A DNA stretch of 64,000 nucleotides, taken from assembly GCA_021401465.1 (NCBI GenBank), contig JADDMT010000005.1:372001-436000 (forward strand), given 5' to 3'. Under the pieces are notes generated by a model. That model saw only the letters and a program-made list of their open reading frames with translations. It was not told the origin of the DNA and searched no databases. This document shows positions 56,771-64,000 of the stretch, piece by piece (within the stretch, counting starts at the first letter, position 1; each line of letters starts with the position of its first letter). The DNA comes from Teratosphaeria epicoccoides. Taxonomy: Eukaryota; Ascomycota; Dothideomycetes; Mycosphaerellales; Teratosphaeriaceae. The position numbers and the translations under genes were made by a program.

Positions 56771-57730
56771 ATGGCCTTCAAAACAGCAGCGCGCAGCCTC
56801 TCAAAGGCGCTACCCCGACCCTCAGTGACCAGCACGACCTCCCGTTGTCAGAGACTCGCCGCAGCCCACATCTCAAGATCCTTCTCAGATGCTCCACGAG
56901 CGATTCCCATTTCATCCTCAACTCGCCGACGAAGACCTACTGTCAATCCTTTTGTCCAACATTTTGCGCGACAAACACCGCCAGCAGCGCGAACCATTTT
57001 CATCCAGACGGAAGACACACCCAACGCGGACGCACTTAAGTTCCGACCGAACCACGAGATTCTACCCGAGAATTTCCCATCGTCGTTTCTTGAGTATCTC
57101 TCCCCAAGATCGACCTTGGCACCACCGCATCCGTCACCCTTGGCAGCGCAACTCCTCAATGTAGACGGCGTCACGAGTGTTTTCTACGGTAGGGATTACA
57201 TTACAGTCACAAAGGACAGTGCAACGCCGTGGGCGCATGTGAAGCCTGAAGTCTTCAGCTTGATATCAGAAGCTGTTACGAGCGGGCAGCCCATTGTCAA
57301 TACGATAGAGAACAAGACTGGAGAGGATGGACAGGGTACAAGTAGTGAGGGTGAGGCTACATATGCACCAGAGGACGAGGAAGTTGTGGGCATGATCCAG
57401 GAGCTATTGGAGACTCGGATCAGGCCAGCGATCCAGGAAGACGGAGGCGACATCGAGTTCAGAGGGTTCCACGATGGACAAGTTCTTCTGAAGCTGCGAG
57501 GTGCGTGTCGGACATGCGATAGCAGCACGGTGACGTTGAAGAATGGCATTGAGAGCATGCTGATGCATTATATTGAGGAAGTCAAGGGAGTGCAGCAGGT
57601 CATGGACCAGGAGGAGGAGATAGCGATGAAGGAGTTTGCGAAATTCGAGGAGAAATTGCGGGCGCAGAAAGGGCCTGACGCCGCGCCTAGTACAGTCGGA
57701 AAGGGCAGCCTTGATACCGCCGAGGGGTAG
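56771..57730 (+). CDS. NFU1: Mitochondrial iron-sulfur scaffold NFU1
   Basis: A single exon of 319 residues. The Arg/Ser-rich start MAFKTAARSLSKAL fits a mitochondrial presequence. The N-terminal Nfu domain (RTIFIQTEDTPNADALKF, LLNVDGVTSVFYGRDYITVTK) and the C-terminal NifU-like domain (IRPAIQEDGGDIEFRGF, LKLRGACRTCDSSTVTLKNGIE) are both complete, with the CxxC in GACRTCDSS. NFU1 delivers [4Fe-4S] clusters to lipoyl synthase and respiratory targets after ISA1/ISA2. The ATG at 56771 follows a GTG in the same frame and is preferred. The acidic C-terminal helix is a fungal feature. Confidence 0.94.
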   Translation: MAFKTAARSLSKALPRPSVTSTTSRCQRLAAAHISRSFSDAPRAIPISSSTRRRRPTVNPFVQHFARQTPPAARTIFIQTEDTPNADALKFRPNHEILPENFPSSFLEYLSPRSTLAPPHPSPLAAQLLNVDGVTSVFYGRDYITVTKDSATPWAHVKPEVFSLISEAVTSGQPIVNTIENKTGEDGQGTSSEGEATYAPEDEEVVGMIQELLETRIRPAIQEDGGDIEFRGFHDGQVLLKLRGACRTCDSSTVTLKNGIESMLMHYIEEVKGVQQVMDQEEEIAMKEFAKFEEKLRAQKGPDAAPSTVGKGSLDTAEG

Positions 57731-57860
57731 ACGTGGTGGCACGAGGCGAGAACATACATTGGATTCGAGATATGCCCGTTGTCTCGACATGCTTACGTGA
57801 GCAGATCCGCTACCTTTTGCGCCGCCACGTTGCTTCCCCGCCCTTTTGCTGTTTTTCGAA

Positions 57861-58100
57861 ATGGTGGACCTGTTCGAATCGATACAATTTGCGGAACGTG
57901 TCAAGTGCCGGCAGCCGGGATTCTCTGCAGAGCGCGGTGCACAACATCTGCATGGACTACGTGCAGAGCTGAGCTTCCGGGCCACGGCCTATCTGTACTG
58001 CCGGTACCATGGATGCGGGAGGTGGCTTGTGCGCCATTGCTCCAAGAAGCACACATGTTTAGAGCAAGTGCGTCAGGCGATTCCGAGGGAAAAAGAGTAG
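57861..58100 (+). CDS. Possible small cysteine-containing protein (79 aa)
   Basis: A short open frame beginning MVDLFESIQFAERVKC, only 130 bp after the NFU1 stop. The second half has a zinc-knuckle-like spacing of cysteines and histidines (YLYCRYHGCGRWLVRHCSKKHTC). No family is recognised and the promoter space is small, so it could equally lie in the NFU1 3' UTR. It is listed because the Cys/His spacing is suggestive. Confidence 0.25.
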   Translation: MVDLFESIQFAERVKCRQPGFSAERGAQHLHGLRAELSFRATAYLYCRYHGCGRWLVRHCSKKHTCLEQVRQAIPREKE

Positions 58101-60070
58101 ATCAGCCAGGTTGTTTTCTCCCGGGATACTGCTTGAGCTGAGGCAACATGTCCGGTAGGGTGACAAGATCGTTCCAAAACTTGACTCCTTTGCAAGTACG
58201 CACGACAATCGAAAACGAGTGAGATTCTTACGATCGAGACATCCTTAGGAGATGGAGTAGACAGATCTGTAGCTTATTAGCTATCGGATAGCGCACTGGT
58301 CAAGTAAGCCATGAAACTCGATAGCTTGGAAAAGGACTTGGTTATGGCCTCGATAGACATCTTTGACCCAGTAATTGGGATGCTTTGAAACTTGGAAGCA
58401 TGTAAAAGATCACTTGGTTCATTCACGCAGTCCTTTGACATCTCCAGCGAATGCAAGGTCTGCTAGCACGCAGGTTTCGACGACACAAAAGGACGAACAG
58501 GAGTCCATACACTCCAGGAAATATAGAAGAAACATTGAGCCAAGATCCAAGGTTCCTTTTGCTGACGTGCATGCAGCGGAGTTGTCAACGTTCCTAAGGT
58601 AATTTCCCTATTACCAGCATCCGATACTATCAGCCTTACATGGACCATTAAACCATGCCACGCATAGCACAATCTTAACTCTCTACCTAGCTATCCACTG
58701 TCCGTAGGTCGTTGAGAAGGGGTTCGCAGTACGAGTTTGGCGCTCCTGGACCAGTCGGCCATATTCGATCGAGAATCAATCTTGTTACCAACTAGGCATG
58801 ACGTTGCGTCTTCTTGCCATTCTGAACCTCGGAGAGTACTGTATGACGTTTCGTCTGGAGTCTAGATAAAACCGTTGCGCCGTTTCAAGCTTGAGATGAG
58901 GCAAGATTAAGTGCTGTCAACGACATGATCGCCTCTAAACCTGAAATCCTTGCTCGTGTGTCTCCATGCACATGCCCTGTTGCATTGTCATCGTGTTCGA
59001 TGTGTGAGGCAGATCGTGACGACCATGCCCCCTAAGATCCTGCCCAGGAGCCGTCGACGAGAGAAGGTGCAGATACAGGTAGCCGATGAGGGAGAAGTGG
59101 TGGGATGAGCGCTTGATTGGCCACCCGAGACAAGGCTTCATTACATCTTGATTTACAATTTATCCGCTTCCGCTACTGAAACTCCTGACAGCTTGTCTAC
59201 CGGACTTGTGGCTGAAGAATATTGCGATGATACTACGCGGCAAGCTGAAGACGCTCTACAGACTCCATGAAGCAGGAGAAGAACATGCATGTATCTTCTC
59301 CGCGAGAAATGGAATCTGCCCTGCTTCCACAGCTTGGGCCCACCAAAAGCAACACGCGAACGGTGGGTATAAGCACAAACTTAGGATAGTCGCATTGCAC
59401 AACAGTAGTTTGCGGACTGCATGACACCCCCTGCCGACATGTGCACGGAACACGACTCTGCGCATCCCCCCCTGGCTGAACATCCTGAAGTTTCACGTTT
59501 TCTGCTGGGTCAGTCCAAGTCCTGATCGCGGATTTGCCTGGCGAGACTGGCTCCACGCATGGATACCGATAGCAATCCCGGCAAGGTTACAGGTGCCAGC
59601 AAGGTAGGGAGCGGTCGTTCAGGTTGCGGCAAAAAGAGGTCTGTCTCCTGAGACCTGCTCCCAAACTCTGTTTCTGGAAACGTCCGATGCCATATCATTC
59701 TCGCTCTCAAGCTTTTGTAAGTCTGTCCGTTGCGAACCCTCGGGTCTCTCATGATAGTACAGCCATTTTAAGATCACAGATCACCAATACGGACAACCTG
59801 CTCTGCGCCTGGCTCGCTTTATTCTAGCCAGGCTTGCGTGGTGCATCAAGCAGCAGAAGCCCAGAGCGTTTCTGCTAATGCAAAGCGCTGTGTCATGTAC
59901 TGTGTCGTGCACCTGAGGCGAGCCATATAGTCAGACTACGACCCTGTCTGACCTTCAGCAAGACCGATCTGATTTTCTGGCCCTGCTCCAGCCTTCTCGC
60001 ATGGTCGAGGGGATGCTACTGGATCTTTACACAATCGCAATCTGGACGGCTGTCGCCGAGCAGCATCAAT
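58101..60070. other. Long intergenic region
   Basis: 1.97 kb with only short, overlapping frames on both strands. No repeat, RNA gene or remnant recognised; it includes the promoter of the 935-residue gene. Confidence 0.45.
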
Positions 60071-62878
60071 ATGCAGCGGGCAGAAAGTCCAGCACCCAGC
60101 CTGCAATCACAGGACGGTTCCACCGATGCGAAGCGGACTGGACAAAAGACTGCATATCGACTGTTCCCTTCTGTGGAATCTACACCACCTGCGTCACCCG
60201 CCTACTTCCAAAGAACGTCGCTGCACCAAGCAGCTGCAGAATTGCGAAAGCAACGATCAACATCGCTAGACCCTGCACGAGAGCGATGGGCACTCTTGTC
60301 CCGCAATAATGGCGCGAGACCGCGGACACCGTCGCAAACCTTCGGCGCTTGCGCCCGAAAAGCCAGTATTGCACCCGAGATGAACCCCATTCAGGAACAT
60401 TCAGCTCTGGATTCGCCAATTGTCCCTTCACGTCAAACATATCCACCAGCAAAGGCATCGAAAGGAGATGCTAGCGGTCATGATCGATCAGCTCAACGAC
60501 CGCCTGGTTCGGCCATGACTTCTACATGGCAGAGCCGGGTTGCTGCATCCTCCACTCAGACATTGAACGGCCTAGGCCTGCTGAGCCCGCCGTCCATTGC
60601 ACCGCAAGAGGATTCACAAGCCGCCGTGAAACGACCGAGATCAAAACCGAATCTACGTGTCGACATCAGGAAGTCCAATCAAAGTGATGCTGCCCCTCCG
60701 CCACCTCCAAAGTCCCCACGACGTGGACGCAAAGCCTCCGACGCGTCACAGGCGTCTGTGGAATCCGCATCCTCATTGAAGACCACGCACACCTGTGCGC
60801 CCATGAGCACTGCGCAGTCCATGGCATACCAGCCTGCGCGCCCTACATTCATCCACACCACTTCCTCCTCACGATCTTCCTCAACTGTGCCAGCAGTACC
60901 CGCATTACCATTCAGAACCGCCGAGCAGCACGTTGAGGAAATGTTGAGAATTTCTGACGCAGAATCAGGACCTGCACTCAAGAACATGTTTCTGCGCAAG
61001 GCTGTAGGTCAGAGTCGGCCAGGCAATCCAAGCAACCCAGGCACGCCATCCTCGCCACGAGAGTCTGGCATGCCTTTGGTCGCCAGCAAAGTCAGCGGCA
61101 ACATCATGTCGTCCCGAGGTGATCTGAGTGCAGAAGGCGAGAAGACGCCAAAAGCGGCTCAATCCTTACTCATGCAGCCATCCCAAGCGATACAGACGCA
61201 GACTTCCGACACAAAGGAGCGGCAGCTTTACGCAAGGTCGCCGACCATCGAAGAGGCTTATGCGCATACACCAAGGAAAGACAGTTTCATGCAACGAAAT
61301 CAGGACGAGTCTGTCGAGTCTCAGCTACTTAAGCCGGGCAAGAACTTCGATGATTCACAGCGGCCGCCAACGCCCTCCAAAGACGCGCATTTCCTTCCCA
61401 TGACCCAGAGGCTGCCTGGCAACTGCAGGTCAGCTGTTGCAACTGCACCCTGTTCGCCTTCACTTGATGCACCCAAGCAACCAGCATCGCCGCTGGCAAC
61501 TCGACAACCGACGTGCGCAGCGCTCAGGTCACGGCCTTCTGAACCTGCACTGCGTACCCTTGCGATGGACAAAGGCCCCACCCCTGACCTGCCAGTCCGC
61601 ACGACAATACCCGGTCCTGGTGGAGCTCTCGCGGACCCATCATCAGAGCTTTCGAATCTTACGAAGCAGACGGAGGCGCTGCACAAGCGATATGCCACAC
61701 TGCGGTCCGATCGGCAGATGGTGCAGGCAAGCATCGTAACGAGCTTAAAAGAGCAGAAGGCTGGTCCGGAATATGCGAATACAATGTTGGACCAGCATTT
61801 GGAGTTGACAGCAATCAACAGCTCCATGGACATTTGCTTTGCAAAGATGAAGTCGCTCGAATGCAAGAAGGAGGCCGCGATGACCGCCATCATCGCTCAA
61901 CACAAAGCGCAATGCCAGGCGAATGCCATGCACAGGAAGCGCGAGTCGGACAGACTGCGATCGACTGGAGAGCTAAAAAGCGATACGCCCGGCAGGAGGA
62001 CACCGCATGTCAATTCGGGCTATAGGAGTAATACGCAGCAGTGGCCACTGAAGGAACTCAAGACCGCATCGCCCTTGACCAGGCCAGATCGAGCAGACAG
62101 TGCGGCTCTACCTGCTTGCGAAGACTTGGACTCGAACAAGGCGAAGCGCAACACGGTAATACGGACTTCCGGGCCGCTCACAGACGCAAATTCTGCTGCC
62201 GAAGATTTCACCGCCGCGCCAGAGCACATCTGGCAAGCTGCGAAAGACGCCGACAATGAACCAACAAAGATACGCCTCAAGGGCGCCATAGCAGCTGAGC
62301 TCCTTGGTATGGTGAGAGAGGCGGCAGATAGCCAGCCTGGGTTAAAAAAAGTGACACTACCGGATCAGATTGATACACTTAGGGCCACTACAAAACAGCG
62401 ACTATTGATCGAGGTCAACGTTCCAACATCGCCTCTGAAAGTGAGGCCACCTGTCCTTCCGATGCTGCCAGCAGAGAAGACGCTACCCACGCCACCACCA
62501 TCAGCCAAGTACCAAGACCTCAGGAACGCCCACCATCAGAGTATCCCCTCTGATGACTCCACAACCTCAACAGTATCTTCGGCCAGAAGCTCTGACGCAA
62601 CAGAACCGTCTATTGACACGACAAGTCGACCGAGCAGCACGAGCCATAGCTCCTTGGAGCAGCATGACGCCGAGACACCGCCGGAGCTCACGAGCGAGGT
62701 GACCGATGAGTTTGAAAGCAAGAGCCAACTGCGGAAAGCCGGAAAACCTACTCGAGGGAAGAGCGTCCAGACTATTCAGGTCTACGTTGACGAGGAAATT
62801 CTGGAAGACTACGAACAGAATATTCTAGACTACTATGGAACCGTCAGCCCGGACAGGACAAAGAGACGACATCGCTGA
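60071..62878 (+). CDS. Large disordered protein with a central coiled coil, function unknown
   Basis: A single exon of 935 residues from MQRAESPAPSLQ. Most is Ser/Pro/Thr-rich and low in hydrophobic residues, with a PPPPPKSPRRGRKAS segment and many Ser-Pro and Thr-Pro sites. One structured region, at about residues 545-640, is helical: SSELSNLTKQTEALHKRYATL, MLDQHLELTAINSSMDICFAKMKSLECKKEAAMTAI. The C-terminus ends in an acidic segment, VYVDEEILEDYEQNILDYYG, then a basic tail. This looks like a scaffold or cytoskeleton/cell-cycle associated protein regulated by phosphorylation, but I do not recognise it. The long uninterrupted frame and sensible codon use support it as real. Confidence 0.8.
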   Translation: MQRAESPAPSLQSQDGSTDAKRTGQKTAYRLFPSVESTPPASPAYFQRTSLHQAAAELRKQRSTSLDPARERWALLSRNNGARPRTPSQTFGACARKASIAPEMNPIQEHSALDSPIVPSRQTYPPAKASKGDASGHDRSAQRPPGSAMTSTWQSRVAASSTQTLNGLGLLSPPSIAPQEDSQAAVKRPRSKPNLRVDIRKSNQSDAAPPPPPKSPRRGRKASDASQASVESASSLKTTHTCAPMSTAQSMAYQPARPTFIHTTSSSRSSSTVPAVPALPFRTAEQHVEEMLRISDAESGPALKNMFLRKAVGQSRPGNPSNPGTPSSPRESGMPLVASKVSGNIMSSRGDLSAEGEKTPKAAQSLLMQPSQAIQTQTSDTKERQLYARSPTIEEAYAHTPRKDSFMQRNQDESVESQLLKPGKNFDDSQRPPTPSKDAHFLPMTQRLPGNCRSAVATAPCSPSLDAPKQPASPLATRQPTCAALRSRPSEPALRTLAMDKGPTPDLPVRTTIPGPGGALADPSSELSNLTKQTEALHKRYATLRSDRQMVQASIVTSLKEQKAGPEYANTMLDQHLELTAINSSMDICFAKMKSLECKKEAAMTAIIAQHKAQCQANAMHRKRESDRLRSTGELKSDTPGRRTPHVNSGYRSNTQQWPLKELKTASPLTRPDRADSAALPACEDLDSNKAKRNTVIRTSGPLTDANSAAEDFTAAPEHIWQAAKDADNEPTKIRLKGAIAAELLGMVREAADSQPGLKKVTLPDQIDTLRATTKQRLLIEVNVPTSPLKVRPPVLPMLPAEKTLPTPPPSAKYQDLRNAHHQSIPSDDSTTSTVSSARSSDATEPSIDTTSRPSSTSHSSLEQHDAETPPELTSEVTDEFESKSQLRKAGKPTRGKSVQTIQVYVDEEILEDYEQNILDYYGTVSPDRTKRRHR

Positions 62879-63365
62879 GACTTGGAGAAGGTGTGCATTT
62901 CCAGACCAGGGCAATTTTCTTGTATAACAATGATGTCCTACTGGAGGTGCAGCCCCAACGAACGACGATGCGACACGGCTGCGACCTTGTGCCGCCGGAT
63001 GGAAAAGATAAAGAGATACATGTGGAATAAGTTGTGGAGAGTTTTTGAAACATGGGGATGGAATGGAGATCTCGAAAATCTCGAATGATGGAAGGACCGC
63101 TCTGAAGCAGGGTCGCAGCTTATCCAACAAGGCTTTTCTCTCTCATCTTTAGACTTTGCGCCTCATCTACACCGTTGCACAACAATCTGACGTGGAGGTT
63201 GCTGCTGAGGCCTTGGCAATATGTCCTTCTTTGCAACGCGCATATCGCATCAAGCGACTGAAGATGCCGTAGCATCAAGCAAGACGAGCCAAGGCTATGT
63301 GGCAACTATACCAGATTCAGACTCAATAGACGAATGCATAGTATTCCATAAGGGAGAACCTTTGC
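62879..63365. other. Intergenic region between convergent genes
   Basis: 487 bp; nothing recognised. Confidence 0.5.
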
Positions 63366-64000
63366 TCAACCTCCGTCGCCATTCCCGTGACTCGTATGCG
63401 TCAGCCTTAACGCCTTCCCTACAGCTTTGACGCCATGCTTAATCGCGCTCTCATCCTTCCCGCCCTTGCGCGCAACACTCGGCTCTACCGGGCCGGATTT
63501 GGGAGGCCATTCGCCATCGGCTTTCCATCCCTCGACTAATGCCGATACGAGCGTGAGGAGGTTTATAGGTACGCTCGGTGTGCGGCCCTGTGCTACGATC
63601 TTCGTGTAAATCTCTGCGTGGATGGCTGGTGTGATTCGCCGTCTTATGGGATGGTTGGGAAGAATGGGAGCGGCGACTGGTATGACAATTTCGGACTGTG
63701 GCACTGGTATTGAAAGTGTGGCTGCTGGTGGAAGTGACACGTGAGAAGCTGGTCCTGGATCCGGCGTAGTTGCTGCACTTGAGCGGTCGGTGGTGGGCGA
63801 CGAAGTATGGTCTGATTGACTTGATGAGGTGCGCGGCGTACTGGTCCCTGATGCAATCGCTGCTCCCTCAACTTCGTTACCTTGCTGGACCATTTGCACA
63901 TGTTCCACAGTCCCTGCGCCAGCCCACGCATCTCGCTGGCGCACCCAATGCGCCAAACCGGGATTCCAGCTCATCTCCATCTCGAGATCTCTTTGCCTTT
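63366..64000 (-). CDS. DUF4050-like fungal protein, C-terminal part (5'-partial)
   Basis: The minus-strand frame is open to the right edge of the window, so the N-terminus lies outside. The visible C-terminal ~210 residues start with a conserved stretch (LEMEMSWNPGLAHWVRQRDAW), run through a Ser/Thr-rich linker, then a second conserved block, NHPIRRRITPAIHAEIYTKIVAQGRTPSVPINLLTLVSALVEGWKADGEWPPK, given here only as a landmark by its ends RRRITPAIHAEIY and EGWKADGEWPP. This matches the widespread fungal DUF4050 family. No function is established for the family. The C-terminus ends at 63366. Confidence 0.72.
   Translation of the reverse strand, partial: RQRDLEMEMSWNPGLAHWVRQRDAWAGAGTVEHVQMVQQGNEVEGAAIASGTSTPRTSSSQSDHTSSPTTDRSSAATTPDPGPASHVSLPPAATLSIPVPQSEIVIPVAAPILPNHPIRRRITPAIHAEIYTKIVAQGRTPSVPINLLTLVSALVEGWKADGEWPPKSGPVEPSVARKGGKDESAIKHGVKAVGKALRLTHTSHGNGDGG

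Overview
The window is nuclear DNA of a filamentous ascomycete (Pezizomycotina). Genes carry short GT-AG introns (about 40-80 nt, often with CTGAC/CTAA-type branch sequences), stand as single units separated by 0.3-2 kb, and include families typical of these fungi: a Ppo fatty-acid dioxygenase, an A-T-R-R NRPS-like reductase, a LysM protein, small secreted cysteine-rich proteins and a DUF4050-like protein. A Dothideomycete is my best guess, from overall gene style only. I recognised no transposon, tRNA, rRNA or CRISPR array.

Layout. 1-6 kb: the 3' part of a GH47 alpha-mannosidase with an apparent one-base frameshift, then a minus-strand run of broken genes (an unrecognised coiled-coil protein, a lysophospholipase/phospholipase B and a secreted protein). 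6.8-11.1 kb: a CLC chloride transporter and SDS22, the protein phosphatase 1 regulator. 11.8-16 kb: an NRPS-like reductase (A-T-R-SDR) of the glycine-betaine reductase type. 17.7-24 kb: RVB1 AAA+ ATPase, ISA1 iron-sulfur protein, an arylsulfotransferase-like membrane or secreted protein and TSC13 enoyl reductase. 24.5-28.2 kb: a Ppo dioxygenase whose P450-like half has lost the heme-thiolate cysteine. 30-32.3 kb: an HMG-box regulator. 33.5-35 kb: a 52-residue secreted cysteine protein and an unknown cysteine-containing protein. 36-39.6 kb: RPB3, a CUE-like protein and a zinc alcohol dehydrogenase. 40.1-46 kb: an ACT-domain pseudogene, RAD7, DPH3 and a badly decayed GPI-type aspartic protease. 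46.6-48.5 kb: a second small secreted protein and SDE2. 50-52.3 kb: a secreted LysM protein fused to a GH23-like lytic transglycosylase domain. 52.6-57.7 kb: nicotinamide riboside kinase, a triple-KH RNA-binding protein and NFU1. 60-64 kb: a large disordered protein and a DUF4050-like gene running off the right edge.

Two themes stand out. The most unusual intact gene is the LysM plus transglycosylase-like fusion: two LysM modules, a long Ser/Thr-rich linker, and a C-terminal domain with the Glu-Ser, GLMQ and YNGG signatures of bacterial cell-wall lytic enzymes, which suggests a secreted enzyme aimed at bacterial peptidoglycan. Second, housekeeping genes are intact while several secreted or accessory hydrolase genes are disabled by several stops and frameshifts each. 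This looks like gene loss under relaxed selection, though local indel errors in the assembly must be excluded. Gene models here were built by eye from splice signals, reading-frame continuity and family conservation; exact starts are estimates.
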